The notes beneath the pieces were generated by a model. The model did not search any database. It saw only the letters and a list, made by a program, of their open reading frames with translations, and had not been told where the DNA came from. Positions 51,173 through 59,959 of a stretch of 64,000 nt of DNA are shown in pieces. The translations under genes were made by a program, and so were the position numbers. This DNA comes from JAHHUH01 sp045123075 (GTDB lineage: Bacteria; Bacillota; Negativicutes; Acidaminococcales; Acidaminococcaceae): assembly GCA_045123075.1 (NCBI GenBank), contig JBGVIJ010000016.1:1-64000 (forward strand), in the 5' to 3' direction. How positions within the stretch are numbered: position 1 is the first letter of the stretch; each line of letters starts with the position of its first letter.

Positions 51173-51733
51173 ATGCAAAATGATAATACAACAATCGGCG
51201 GAATGGATGAAAATTTTTTAAAAGCTTTCAAGTTTAATGGAAATCTTAATATTATTACGGAGTATTTAAGAGATAAGAGTAAGAAACTTACTTTTAGATA
51301 CAGTAGTCAAAATAAAAATGTTTTTCTAATGTTTTACAATAAAAGTTTATTTTGGAAGATTAGAAGATTAAAGTTAGATGGTAAGGTTCAGTACAAAATA
51401 ACCTTTAATTTTAATCATGCCCGCTATATGCCGAACTGGCGTAGCGTGTTGAAAACATTGCTGATTTTGGGGTGGGAAAAAGAGCACATTAAACTAATAA
51501 TCAATAAAGATATAACCCCAGTTTCTTTATCTGTGGGTGAAATCAGTTATATCTTTTATGATGCAATAGAATCGTTCTTTGATAAATCATATATGGTAAT
51601 GCGTGAAATTATGGACTGCTATCAACTAAGAGCAGATGTTAATGCTCATGATTATTTTGCTATTGATAATGTTGGTGATTTACTTGCACTCGTGGATGAT
51701 GCAAAGGTAAAGGTTTTGAAAGGCAAGGTGTAG
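51173..51733 (+). CDS. hypothetical protein within the Sel1 cluster
   Basis: The 186-residue protein has no recognisable domain. It is basic in the middle (NKSLFWKIRRLKLDGKVQYKI) with a beta-rich look, and it ends in an acidic, helical region (AIDNVGDLLALVDDAKVKVLKG). The ATG at 51173 follows AAAGAGAGATGTAAAA. A longer frame overlaps copy 2 and lacks a start signal. It lies 19 bases after copy 2 and two bases before the next Sel1 gene, so it is cotranscribed. Confidence 0.65.
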   Translation: MQNDNTTIGGMDENFLKAFKFNGNLNIITEYLRDKSKKLTFRYSSQNKNVFLMFYNKSLFWKIRRLKLDGKVQYKITFNFNHARYMPNWRSVLKTLLILGWEKEHIKLIINKDITPVSLSVGEISYIFYDAIESFFDKSYMVMREIMDCYQLRADVNAHDYFAIDNVGDLLALVDDAKVKVLKGKV

Positions 51734-51735
51734 TT

Positions 51736-52284
51736 ATGGAAGAAAAAATGGCTTTAGTAGATAAGTTTCTTTATCTTGACGGAGAATGTAATTTCAAGAA
51801 AGCAGAGTTATTTCATAAAAATTATAAAGACGCAGTAAAATTTTATAAAAGAAGCTATGATAATTTCAAAGAAGCATATTCTCTTATGCTTGCGTTTACA
51901 CATAAACCGGAAGAAGAAATTCCTGAGATAGCTCGTATTATAGAACGAATTAGAGAATTAGGTGAGAAAGGTGTTGCCGAGGCAATTTTATTAAGAGCAG
52001 AGATAGAACCTATGAGCAAAGTTGAAAAACTGAAACTGTACGAAAATGCTGCTAAAATAAATTATGCTGCGGCAGTATTCAGATTAGCCAGAGTTTATTT
52101 TAATAGCAAAAATGAAGAAAGAGATATAGAGAAAGGCAGGGAGTTATTACAAAGGGCTGTTGAGTTAGGAAATGATGATGCAAGTTATTATCTTAAAATG
52201 TTAAATGAAAGGTGTTTTGGCGAATTAGGTTCGTATGAAGAAATTCTACGATTTGAAGAGTATGACTACGAAAAAGATGTTTAG
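51736..52284 (+). CDS. short Sel1-repeat protein
   Basis: The 182-residue protein has Sel1-like units: KLKLYENAAKINYAAAVFRLARVYFNSKNEERDIEKGRELLQRAVELGNDDASYYL (in two adjoining helical pairs). The N-terminal FLYLDGECNFKKAELFHKNYKDAVKFYKRSYDNF is similar in style to copies 1 and 2 but shorter. It closes the four-gene run at a terminator. Confidence 0.75.
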   Translation: MEEKMALVDKFLYLDGECNFKKAELFHKNYKDAVKFYKRSYDNFKEAYSLMLAFTHKPEEEIPEIARIIERIRELGEKGVAEAILLRAEIEPMSKVEKLKLYENAAKINYAAAVFRLARVYFNSKNEERDIEKGRELLQRAVELGNDDASYYLKMLNERCFGELGSYEEILRFEEYDYEKDV

Positions 52285-52292
52285 AAAAAATG

Positions 52293-52335
52293 AAAACTCA
52301 GTGCTATTTTTAAACAGCACTGAGTTTTATTTTTA
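52293..52335. terminator. bidirectional terminator
   Basis: The stem AAAACTCAGTGCT/AGCACTGAGTTTT (52293-52305 with 52316-52328) has T tracts on both strands and lies between convergent genes. Confidence 0.9.
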
Positions 52336-52347
52336 TTTTTTTATCAC

Positions 52348-52704
52348 TTATTCAAATTCTAACGGGTCATTACCATATTTGTTCCAACCTTCTGTGCCTT
52401 TGGCGAAAAGCAAGTACAGAAGGAAGAAAAAGTTTACGATGGGGACTAAAACAAGTAAGCCCCAGTAACCGCTTTTATCCAAATCGTGGCAACGGCGCAC
52501 GATAAAGGAGCTGGTTACAATTACGTTAAAAACAGGGACAATCTTAAAGCACATTGCCATTATGCCAACAGGAAGAATCATTTCCAAAATCATCAGCAAG
52601 AAGCTAACTGCAAGGCTGAATAAGATAGGCTTCCAAAAGTAAGGCCAACGGTTGATGCGTCCGTCAAAACGCAGATAGTCGTATTGGAATTGTTCCCAAT
52701 TCAT
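52348..52704 (-). CDS. DUF805 family membrane protein
   Basis: The 118-residue protein begins with FDGRINRWPYFW, contains RRCHDLDKSGYWGLLVLVPIVNF and ends in FAKGTEGWNKYGNDPLE, the standard DUF805 pattern with three to four membrane segments. The function is unknown. The start at 52704 follows GAGGTGATTCTT. Confidence 0.92.
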   Translation of the reverse strand: MNWEQFQYDYLRFDGRINRWPYFWKPILFSLAVSFLLMILEMILPVGIMAMCFKIVPVFNVIVTSSFIVRRCHDLDKSGYWGLLVLVPIVNFFFLLYLLFAKGTEGWNKYGNDPLEFE

Positions 52705-52724
52705 AAGAATCACCTCGATTTAAA

Positions 52725-54296
52725 TTATTCTTCTTCTTTTTCAGCAGCGAGCTTTTGTAGTTGGACAACATTTTCATTATAGCTGAGTACGTAGATGAAG
52801 TCCCCTGCCATAATTTTAGTGTCGCCAGAGGGAACGAATTGTTCCTCGCCACGTTTAATATCAACAAGCAAAGTGTGGGGCGGCCAATGAACTTCTTTGA
52901 CAAGTTTGTTTTCAATGGGGCTACCACTGCAAACTGCAAGCTCGGTAATGTTGCGTTGCTCCATAAGTTTAGGTTCAGCGGGAGCATTGTTCAAAGTGCG
53001 GTTAAGTAGTTCTTCGTAAATGGGTTTGCTCTTGCAAAGTTCCGCAACTACGAAGGCAACCATAGCGGCGATGGAAAGGGCAAGCAAATGTTGGTAGGAT
53101 GCAGTCATTTCCATAATCAGTACTGTACCTGTAATGGGAGCGCGTACTGAAGATGAGAACAGTGCTGCCATACCAATAACGATAATGTTGGAAGCGTAGG
53201 CAGGATCAATCCAACCAAGGCTAATCAAAACGTTACTGCAAATGCTACCGCACAGTGCGCCGATAACCAGCATGGGCAGGAAGAAACCACCGGGAACACC
53301 GCAACCATAACTGATTAAGGTAAAGAGTAATTTGCCTACTAAGAATAAAAGCAAAAGTTGTAAGGATACAGGAGTTTTGGAGATTTGGTTGATAAGACCG
53401 TTACCACCACCTAAAACTTCGGGGAGGAAGTAGCCAAGTACACCTGCGGTTAAAAGTGCGAAGGTTATTTTGTGGACAGGTTTTTTGAAAATAGGCAGTG
53501 CGTAAAATTTAGGAACGCCCAAAAGACCTTTATTAAAGAACACGCCACACAAGCCAACAACTAAAGCAACGATTACAACAATGCCGTAATAGTTGATGGG
53601 GATGAGAGGCAGGTCGGTGAACTCGAAGATAGACGCTCTACCGAACAGAGCGCGAGACACTACTGTAGCGGTCATTGCTGCTGCCATGCACGGAAGCAGT
53701 ACTACGATGGAAAAGTTACGGTGCAGTTCTTCCAACGCAAAAATTACACCGGCAAGAGGAGCGTTAAATGCTGCGGCAAGACCTGCACTAGCACCACTGG
53801 TCATCAAATAGCGTTCTTCCATACGGGTACGTTTTAAAATACGGCTTACCCCTTGGGCTGCTACTGCGCCAAGTTGGATGGACGGGCCTTCGCGACCGAG
53901 GGAAAGACCAGCGCCAATACCTAAGATGCCTGCGGTAAGTTTTACCCACAAGATGCTAAGCCAACGCATTTTTATCAAGCCTAAGATTGCGCCTTTAACT
54001 TGGGGAATACCGGAGCCTGCAGCTAAAGATTCGATTTGATTCAGCTTGTTCAAAACGTAGGCAAGTGTTACCAAACAGCAGAACCAGCCTGCACTAATAG
54101 TCCAATCTGCGGTGGTTAAGTATTGGTAAAAAATTCCACGGTAATGTTCAACTTCGTGGAGTGCGTAACGGAAGAAGCAAATCACCAGTCCGGAGAAGAT
54201 ACCAATGAGGATACCTTCGGCAAAAAGGCGCAAGCGGAAGTTGTGCCACTGGCTAAGTGATTTATAAGTGTTCATTACTTGGTATTTAGAGCTCAT
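52725..54296 (-). CDS. ClC-family chloride channel/transporter with TrkA-C domain
   Basis: The 523-residue protein has the three ClC selectivity motifs: GSGIPQVKG (Ser), GREGPSIQLGA (gating Glu) and GGFFLPMLVIGA. A RCK/TrkA-C domain occupies the last 75 residues (VDIKRGEEQFVPSGDTKIMAGDFIYVLS). It probably exchanges chloride or fluoride for protons and may be regulated by a nucleotide ligand on the TrkA-C domain. Its ATG overlaps the hydE stop by four bases (ATGA). Confidence 0.94.
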   Translation of the reverse strand: MSSKYQVMNTYKSLSQWHNFRLRLFAEGILIGIFSGLVICFFRYALHEVEHYRGIFYQYLTTADWTISAGWFCCLVTLAYVLNKLNQIESLAAGSGIPQVKGAILGLIKMRWLSILWVKLTAGILGIGAGLSLGREGPSIQLGAVAAQGVSRILKRTRMEERYLMTSGASAGLAAAFNAPLAGVIFALEELHRNFSIVVLLPCMAAAMTATVVSRALFGRASIFEFTDLPLIPINYYGIVVIVALVVGLCGVFFNKGLLGVPKFYALPIFKKPVHKITFALLTAGVLGYFLPEVLGGGNGLINQISKTPVSLQLLLLFLVGKLLFTLISYGCGVPGGFFLPMLVIGALCGSICSNVLISLGWIDPAYASNIIVIGMAALFSSSVRAPITGTVLIMEMTASYQHLLALSIAAMVAFVVAELCKSKPIYEELLNRTLNNAPAEPKLMEQRNITELAVCSGSPIENKLVKEVHWPPHTLLVDIKRGEEQFVPSGDTKIMAGDFIYVLSYNENVVQLQKLAAEKEEE

Positions 54297-55348
54297 CTAA
54301 TCACTCCTGGATAATCGCCACGGCTAACGGTTGTATGATAACCAATTTCAGCAAGCTGTTTTTGCAAAAGGCTAATGCCTTCTGCAGCTTCGCTACCGCT
54401 GTGACGTTTGTTGTTATAAAGATTATATTTGTCGCGCACGTTTTGTGGCGAAAGGTTAGGCATAATAACATTTGCTCCCGCAAGGATTCCCTGCTGGTGA
54501 CCGTCCGAAAGCAAAGTGTTCAGTGCGGTGGTGGCAGGCAAGTTTGCTTTGGGGAGCAATAATCTTAAAATGGAAATAAGTTTCAAGGTTAGTTTGGCAC
54601 TTCCTGCAGCGTGCTCGCCAAAGGGAGTATCCTTATGAGGAATGAAAGGACCAATGCCAACCATATGGGGGTTAAACTCTTTAATAAAGAGTAAATCTTC
54701 GACAATATTTTCCAAAGTTTGGAAGGGGGAGCCTACCATAAAGCCAGTGCCAACTTGGTAGCCAATCTCTTTTAAAGATTGCAAACATTCCAAACGGGTG
54801 GAAAGCTTTAATTCTGCTGGGTGGAGTTTGGCGTAATGTTCTGCGTTAGCTGTTTCGTGACGCAGTAAAAATCTGTCTGCCCCCGCCTCGAACCAGAGTT
54901 TATAAATTTCGGAAGGTCTTTCTCCCGCCGAAAGTGTTACTGCGCAATCGGGGTGTTGCATTTTAATTTGCGCAACTACTTCTGCTAAACGCTTGTCATC
55001 GTAGCCGAAATCTTCGCCACCTTGTAAAACGAAGGTGCGCAAGCCAAGCTCGTAACCTGTAGCGCAACATTCTAAGATTTCCTCCGGTGTAAGGCGATAA
55101 CGGCTAGCGTGGGTATTACTACGACGGATTCCGCAGTACAGGCAATCATTCTTGCAAAAGTTACTGAACTCAATGAGTCCACGCAAATAAACAGCTTTGC
55201 CAAAAGTTTTTTGTGCTGTTTCCTGGGCAGCTTGCCTTAAAGCTTCTATTGTATCTATATCTTCACAATGCAGTAATTCCAAAAGTTCTGCTCCGGAAGC
55301 AGTATGTTCTCTATGTAATTTGGTAATAATTTTTTTAGCGTCTAACAT
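54293..55348 (-). CDS. hydE: [FeFe]-hydrogenase maturation radical SAM protein HydE
   Basis: The 351-residue radical SAM enzyme has the cluster motif CKNDCLYCGIRR, then LQGGEDFGYDDKRLAEVV and GFMVGSPFQTLENIVEDL. The C-terminus GYHTTVSRGDY is characteristic of HydE rather than BioB or ThiH. HydE helps build the H-cluster of [FeFe] hydrogenase together with HydF and HydG, which are not in this window. Coupling to a ClC gene is unusual. GAGGAAAAC precedes the ATG. Confidence 0.9.
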   Translation of the reverse strand: MLDAKKIITKLHREHTASGAELLELLHCEDIDTIEALRQAAQETAQKTFGKAVYLRGLIEFSNFCKNDCLYCGIRRSNTHASRYRLTPEEILECCATGYELGLRTFVLQGGEDFGYDDKRLAEVVAQIKMQHPDCAVTLSAGERPSEIYKLWFEAGADRFLLRHETANAEHYAKLHPAELKLSTRLECLQSLKEIGYQVGTGFMVGSPFQTLENIVEDLLFIKEFNPHMVGIGPFIPHKDTPFGEHAAGSAKLTLKLISILRLLLPKANLPATTALNTLLSDGHQQGILAGANVIMPNLSPQNVRDKYNLYNNKRHSGSEAAEGISLLQKQLAEIGYHTTVSRGDYPGVIR

Positions 55349-55445
55349 GTTTTCCTCGATGCTTTCCTGTTTAGTATTATAGCATATTTAATTTTGGGGA
55401 GAAGAATTTTGTTTTGGCTGAGCAAAATATTTAGAAGTACTTTTC

Positions 55446-55474
55446 TTGACAAGATATTTGAACAGTTTTATACT
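55446..55474 (+). promoter_or_regulatory. promoter of the thiSFGH operon
   Basis: TTGACA (55446-55451) and TATACT (55469-55474) are spaced by 17 bases. Confidence 0.85.
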
Positions 55475-55493
55475 GAAGTTGCAATTTAATATT

Positions 55494-55580
55494 GTTGGGG
55501 AGCTTGCAAACAGGCTGAGAGGAAGTTGTGAACTTCGACCCGTGAACCTGATATGGGTAATGCCAACGTAGGGAGTGTTT
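55494..55580 (+). ncRNA. TPP riboswitch
   Basis: The conserved THI-box segments are present in order: GGGGAGC, CAGGCTGAGAGG, GACCCGTGAACCTGAT, TGGGTAATGCCAACGTAGGGA. A terminator follows 10 bases later, indicating control by transcription termination when thiamine diphosphate is bound. Confidence 0.97.
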
Positions 55581-55588
55581 AGGAATTG

Positions 55589-55616
55589 AGGAAGCTGCGT
55601 TGTCAGCTTCTTTTTT
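55589..55616 (+). terminator. riboswitch-controlled terminator
   Basis: The stem GAAGCTG/CAGCTTC (55591-55597 with 55604-55610) is followed by six T. Confidence 0.85.
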
Positions 55617-55643
55617 ATTACTCATTTAGGTTACAACTTAATA

Positions 55644-55739
55644 TGCAGAAGCAGTTTGCTTCGAGAGTGATTGAGCAGAAAGTTCATGAAGGGGTACACC
55701 ACCGCGGGTGTAGTTCCTTGGTGAGCTTTTTTCTTTTTT
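55644..55739 (+). promoter_or_regulatory. second leader hairpin, T-box-like sequence
   Basis: After the riboswitch terminator, a GAAGCA/TGCTTC hairpin (about 55648-55662) is followed by AAGG-TACACC pairing with GGGTGTA-CCTT around ACCGCGGGTG (55689-55719). A T-rich run follows at 55727-55739. ACCGCGGGTG and the layout recall the 3' half of a T-box leader, but the UGGN bulge is not recognisable. The role is unknown. Confidence 0.4.
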
Positions 55740-55755
55740 CAGAAAGGAGGTTTTT

Positions 55756-55950
55756 ATGCGAGTTAATGGCAAGCAAGTAGAGTTAAAAGAAAGGCTTACG
55801 TTAGAGAAATTTTTAGAAAGCAATGGCTATGCTCTTACAAAAGTTGCAGTGGAGTTGAATGGAAAGATTGTTTCTCGCAAGGAATATGCTGCTACGATTT
55901 TGCAAGATAGTGATGTTTTAGAAATAGTCTGTTTTGTGGGAGGTGGTTAA
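55756..55950 (+). CDS. thiS: sulfur carrier protein ThiS
   Basis: The 64-residue ubiquitin-like protein ends in the required GGG (residues CFVGGG), whose terminal glycine is adenylylated and thiocarboxylated to provide sulfur for the thiazole. MRVNGKQVEL, VAVELNGKIVSRKEY and DSDVLEIV are typical. The start follows AGAAAGGAGGTTTTT. thiF starts one base after its stop. Confidence 0.95.
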   Translation: MRVNGKQVELKERLTLEKFLESNGYALTKVAVELNGKIVSRKEYAATILQDSDVLEIVCFVGGG

Positions 55951-55951
55951 G

Positions 55952-56578
55952 TTGCTGATTTCGAAAGAGGAGCTAGAACGAGAACTGGTCAATCGTTGCG
56001 GAAGTGTTGCGGTAGAAAAATTGCGAGCGGCAAGAGTAGCGGTAGTTGGTTTAGGTGGATTGGGAAGTAATATTGCTATTCTGCTTACCCGTATGGGTAT
56101 TGCTCATTTGCACTTAATAGATTTTGATAGGGTAGATGTAAGTAATCTTCATCGTCAGCAATATTTTTTGGAACAAGTAGGCTCGTATAAAACGGAAGCC
56201 TTAGCAAACATCTTACGCAAGATCAATCCCCATATAGATTTAGAGTTAAGTTGCGTGAAGCTGGATGAACATAATCTTGCAGATTTATTAAAAGATGAAG
56301 CTATCATTTGCGAGGCGTTGGATAAAGCGGAAACAAAAGCAATGCTTGTAAATGGAGTGCTTGGGAATTTTGCAGACAAGATTATTGTTGCCGCTTCCGG
56401 TATGGCAGGCTTGGATGATGGCAACTTAATTCAGGCGAGACGCATTGGTAAAAACTTGTACTTGTGTGGGGACGGGGTTAGTGATTGTAATGATGAAAGC
56501 CTTTATGCAGCAAGAGTTGCACTATGTGCTGCCCAACAAGCACATTTAGTACAAAGGATAATTTTAGGTTTGGAGTGA
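55952..56578 (+). CDS. thiF: ThiS adenylyltransferase ThiF
   Basis: The 208-residue E1-like enzyme has the nucleotide-binding VAVVGLGGLGSNIAILLTRMG and the HRQQYF region (DFDRVDVSNLHRQQYF) that activates the ThiS C-terminus. It is the short form without a clear zinc-binding pair of CxxC motifs. I chose the TTG at 55952 because GGAGGTGG lies five bases upstream. A longer TTG frame overlaps thiS. Confidence 0.92.
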   Translation: MLISKEELERELVNRCGSVAVEKLRAARVAVVGLGGLGSNIAILLTRMGIAHLHLIDFDRVDVSNLHRQQYFLEQVGSYKTEALANILRKINPHIDLELSCVKLDEHNLADLLKDEAIICEALDKAETKAMLVNGVLGNFADKIIVAASGMAGLDDGNLIQARRIGKNLYLCGDGVSDCNDESLYAARVALCAAQQAHLVQRIILGLE

Positions 56579-56583
56579 TAAGT

Positions 56584-57345
56584 ATGGATAAATTTGTTTT
56601 AGGTGGTCATGAATTTACTTCACGTTTTATTTTAGGTAGCGGTAAGTATTCTTTAGAACTTATCAAGGCAGCGGTAGAGCAGGCAGGAGCGGAGATTATT
56701 ACGCTTGCTTTAAGGCGTGCCAATGGCGGCGACTTGGAAAATATTTTAGACTACCTGCCTGAAAATATCGTTAAGCTTCCCAATACTTCAGGAGCTCGTA
56801 CTGCGGAAGAAGCTATCCGTATTGCGCGCTTAGCTCGCGAATTATGCCAAAGTGATTTTATAAAAATAGAAGTGATTAAAGACAGCAAGTACCTTTTGCC
56901 TGATAATTACGCTACGGCGAAAGCAACGGAAGTTTTGGCGAAGGAAGGATTTATCGTAATGCCTTACATGTATCCTGATTTACAAGCAGCTCGCGATATG
57001 GCAAATGCTGGTGCTGCCTGCATTATGCCTTTGGGTGCACCCATTGGTAGCAATAAGGGTTTAGTTACCGGGGACTTCATTCAAATTTTGGTTGACGAAA
57101 TGGAACTGCCCATTATTGTTGATGCAGGGATAGGTAAACCGTCCCAAGCTTGCCAAGCTATGGAGATGGGGGCTTCTGCTGTAATGGTAAATACTGCCAT
57201 CGCTACGGCAGGAGATATTCCGCAAATGGCAGCAGCTTTTCGTGAAGCAGTAAGTGCAGGACGCAAGGCGTATCTTTCCGGCTTGGGTAGGGTAAGTGAG
57301 TTTGGCAATGCTTCTTCTCCTTTGACCGGATTTTTGCGTGATTAG
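56584..57345 (+). CDS. thiG: thiazole synthase ThiG
   Basis: ThiG forms the thiazole phosphate from deoxyxylulose phosphate, ThiS-thiocarboxylate and dehydroglycine. The 253-residue TIM barrel shows LGSGKYS, ALRRANGG, the lysine region FIKIEVIKDSKYLLPD, MPLGAPIGSNKGL and VDAGIGKPSQA. The ATG at 56584 follows TTGGAGTGATAAGT. A longer frame runs into thiF and is not used. Confidence 0.97.
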   Translation: MDKFVLGGHEFTSRFILGSGKYSLELIKAAVEQAGAEIITLALRRANGGDLENILDYLPENIVKLPNTSGARTAEEAIRIARLARELCQSDFIKIEVIKDSKYLLPDNYATAKATEVLAKEGFIVMPYMYPDLQAARDMANAGAACIMPLGAPIGSNKGLVTGDFIQILVDEMELPIIVDAGIGKPSQACQAMEMGASAVMVNTAIATAGDIPQMAAAFREAVSAGRKAYLSGLGRVSEFGNASSPLTGFLRD

Positions 57346-57357
57346 GTGGTATATATA

Positions 57358-58566
57358 ATGGAAGATAAATTTTTTAATACTACTATATATAATGAAGAAA
57401 GTCGTTTAAAAGCACAAAATCTTGTTGATGATTACATGGAATATCAAGAGGGAATGGAGATTTTACCAAGCTCCCTGTTAGCACAGGTACAAGAATTGCG
57501 TGCGGACTTCCATCCTGAAAATTTTACGAAAGCTGACGTGCGTAGGGCACTTAGTAATTCTAAGAGAAGTCTAGCAGATTTTGGAGCGTTGCTTTCCCCT
57601 GCGGCGTCACCTTTGCTGGAGGAGATTGCTCTTGCTGCCCAAAAGGAAAGACGCAAATATTTTGGGAACAATGTGTATTTCTTCACTCCCTTGTATTTAG
57701 CAAACTACTGTGAAAACTATTGCGTTTACTGTGGCTTTAATTGCCATAACAAAATACAAAGGGGTAGATTGAATAAAGAGCAAATGGAACTGGAAATGCA
57801 GGCGATTTCTGCTACGGGTATGCAGGATGTTTTGCTCTTAACCGGCGAAAGCAGGAAAATGTCAGACTTGGAATACATCGGTGAAGCTTGCAAGCTGGCA
57901 AGAAAATATTTTAAAGTTGTTGGTTTGGAGATTTACCCTGTCAACAGTGAAGAGTACGCTTACCTTCACAAGTGTGGCGCTGATTATGTGACTGTTTTCC
58001 AAGAAACATACAATAATGAAAAATATGGGCAACTGCATTTGGCAGGGAATAAGCGTTGTTTTCCCTATCGCTTTTACGCACAGGAACGTGCACTTAAAGG
58101 CGGGATGCGTGGTGTAGGTTTGGCGGCGCTTTTAGGCTTGGATGATTTTCGTAAAGATGCTTTTGCTACGGGCTTGCACGCTTACCTTTTGCAAAGGCAG
58201 TACCCTCATGCAGAAATAAGCTTGTCCTGTCCGCGCCTGCGTCCCATTATCAACAACGATAAAATTAAACCTCTTGATGTAGGTGAGAGGGAATTGTTGC
58301 AAATCGTCTGTGCCTATCGTTTGTTTTTGCCCTTTGCTTCCATTACAGTATCAAGTCGTGAGTGCGCAAGGGTACGTGATAATTTGATGAGTATTGCAGC
58401 GACGAAGATTTCCGCAGGGGTAAGTACGGGTATTGGTAGTCATAGCAGTAGTGGTATTGGCGATGAGCAGTTTGAAATTGATGACGGACGTAGCTTGGCA
58501 GAGATTTTTGCAGATTTGAAAGGGCGAGGGCTGCAGCCTGTAATGGCAGATTATGTATTTGTTTAA
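57358..58566 (+). CDS. thiH: 2-iminoacetate synthase ThiH (radical SAM tyrosine lyase)
   Basis: ThiH cleaves tyrosine to dehydroglycine and p-cresol under anaerobic conditions and replaces the oxygen-dependent ThiO. The 402-residue protein has the radical SAM motif ANYCENYCVYCGF and the family blocks VLLLTGE, EIYPVNSEEYAYL, FQETYNNEKYGQLHL and GIGSHSSSG. The start at 57358 follows TAGGTGGTATATATA. Its presence supports an anaerobic lifestyle. Confidence 0.97.
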   Translation: MEDKFFNTTIYNEESRLKAQNLVDDYMEYQEGMEILPSSLLAQVQELRADFHPENFTKADVRRALSNSKRSLADFGALLSPAASPLLEEIALAAQKERRKYFGNNVYFFTPLYLANYCENYCVYCGFNCHNKIQRGRLNKEQMELEMQAISATGMQDVLLLTGESRKMSDLEYIGEACKLARKYFKVVGLEIYPVNSEEYAYLHKCGADYVTVFQETYNNEKYGQLHLAGNKRCFPYRFYAQERALKGGMRGVGLAALLGLDDFRKDAFATGLHAYLLQRQYPHAEISLSCPRLRPIINNDKIKPLDVGERELLQIVCAYRLFLPFASITVSSRECARVRDNLMSIAATKISAGVSTGIGSHSSSGIGDEQFEIDDGRSLAEIFADLKGRGLQPVMADYVFV

Positions 58567-58663
58567 AATTGCAGAAGTTCTTGTGCAGGAAAAATTCTAT
58601 ACTTCAACGAATATAAAACCATTATAGTATTTAATGAAGAATTTTTTATAAAGGAGTCCTGCA

Positions 58664-59890
58664 ATGAGAGAGATTATTAAAAAATATTTACAAGACCATT
58701 ACAACGACTACGTTAAAGATTTGGAAATCTTAACCAATATTGATTCCGGGAACGGCGACCGTGAAGGCACTGAAGCTGCTAATAAATTTGTTGCTCAACA
58801 TATGGAAGCAATGGGCGCTACTACTGAATATAGATATAATGACCGTGCTTGCCATTTGATTTCCCGCCTAAAAGGCGAAGGTGAGCTGACTGTTCTTTTG
58901 GTTGCTCACGTTGATACTGTTTTCAATAAAGGCGAAGCTGCAAAACGTCCTTTCCGCGTTGATGAAAATGGTTTTGCTTGGGGGCCTGGTGTCGGCGATG
59001 ATAAAGCTACTGTTATGGAAGTAATCTATGGTTTGAAAGCTCTCCAAGAAGCAGGCTTCAAAAACTTTAAAGAAATCATTTACTATACCAATGGTGAAGA
59101 AGAAGGCGGGTCTAAAACTGCGGAAGAAATTGTTGCGGAACTGTCCCAACAATCTGACTTCGCTATTATTATGGACGTTGCTCGCCCTAACTGGGGTATT
59201 GTTACTCAACGCAAGAGCAACGCAAAATATCGCGTAGAAGTTACCGGTATTGGCGGTCACCACGGTAACGCTTCCCAACATTGCGCAAATGCAATTCACC
59301 AACTGGCGTATACCATTACTGAAATTCACAAACTTGCTAGCCCCATGCCCGGTGCCCCGGAAGATTTCACTGCAGAAGCTTTGAAAGCTCGTGGCATCGT
59401 GGACGCAGGTCAATTTATTCCGCAAAACACTGTGAATGTTGGCGTGATTGGTTCTACTAACGATAAAATTAGCGTAATTCCCGGTGACGCTTTCTGCGAA
59501 GTAAATATTCGTTGCTTCTCCACTGCTGAACAAGTTCGCATTGATGAAGAAATTAAAGCTTTAGCAGATAAAGTTGTAATTGCAGGCACTAAAGTTAGTA
59601 TTACCGGTGGTATGGTAACTGGTCCTATGGAAAAAACTTCCCAAGTTCAAAAGATGGTTGATATTTACAAAGCTGTTGTTAAAGAAGAATTTGGCGGCGA
59701 AGTTAACGAATGGGTTGCAGGTGGTTTGACTGACGGTAACCGTACTGCTAAGTTCATTCCTACTTTAGATGCTCTTGGTGTAGAAAACTATGATGAACAT
59801 ACTGACCACGAATCTGTAGATTTGAAGACCGCAGTTCCGCGTACTGCTGCTTTTGCAATTACCCTGGCAGAACTTACCAAAGTTTTCTAA
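58664..59890 (+). CDS. M20 family metallopeptidase, carboxypeptidase G2-like
   Basis: The 408-residue enzyme has the M20 di-zinc residues: VLLVAHVDTVF (His, Asp), GPGVGDDKA (bridging Asp), NGEEEGGS (catalytic and ligand Glu) and the late EHTDHESVDL (His). The dimerisation insert is present (ITGIGGHHGNA read as TGIGGHHGNAS). The sequence style is that of glutamate carboxypeptidases that remove C-terminal glutamate. AAGGAGTCCTGCA precedes the ATG. No neighbour indicates the substrate. Confidence 0.92.
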   Translation: MREIIKKYLQDHYNDYVKDLEILTNIDSGNGDREGTEAANKFVAQHMEAMGATTEYRYNDRACHLISRLKGEGELTVLLVAHVDTVFNKGEAAKRPFRVDENGFAWGPGVGDDKATVMEVIYGLKALQEAGFKNFKEIIYYTNGEEEGGSKTAEEIVAELSQQSDFAIIMDVARPNWGIVTQRKSNAKYRVEVTGIGGHHGNASQHCANAIHQLAYTITEIHKLASPMPGAPEDFTAEALKARGIVDAGQFIPQNTVNVGVIGSTNDKISVIPGDAFCEVNIRCFSTAEQVRIDEEIKALADKVVIAGTKVSITGGMVTGPMEKTSQVQKMVDIYKAVVKEEFGGEVNEWVAGGLTDGNRTAKFIPTLDALGVENYDEHTDHESVDLKTAVPRTAAFAITLAELTKVF

Positions 59891-59913
59891 GAAAAGTATT
59901 ATAAGTATAATAA

Positions 59914-59952
59914 AAAAGGACATTCCCTAAATTTGGGAATGTCCTTTTGTTT
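59914..59952. terminator. bidirectional terminator
   Basis: The stem AAAAGGACATTCCC/GGGAATGTCCTTTT (59914-59927 with 59935-59948) separates the M20 gene from the convergent panD. Confidence 0.92.
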
Positions 59953-59959
59953 GTAACTA

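Larger units (their letters stand above)
55349..55755. other. intergenic region with thi control elements
   Basis: This 407-base stretch contains a minus-strand TATAAT about 30 bases before hydE, the thi promoter, the TPP riboswitch, its terminator and a second attenuator-like hairpin. I see no further gene. Confidence 0.7.

Noticed and set aside
55616..55740. Confident T-box riboswitch call
   Set aside because: No specifier loop or intact T-box 14-mer is visible, so it is listed only as a T-box-like element.
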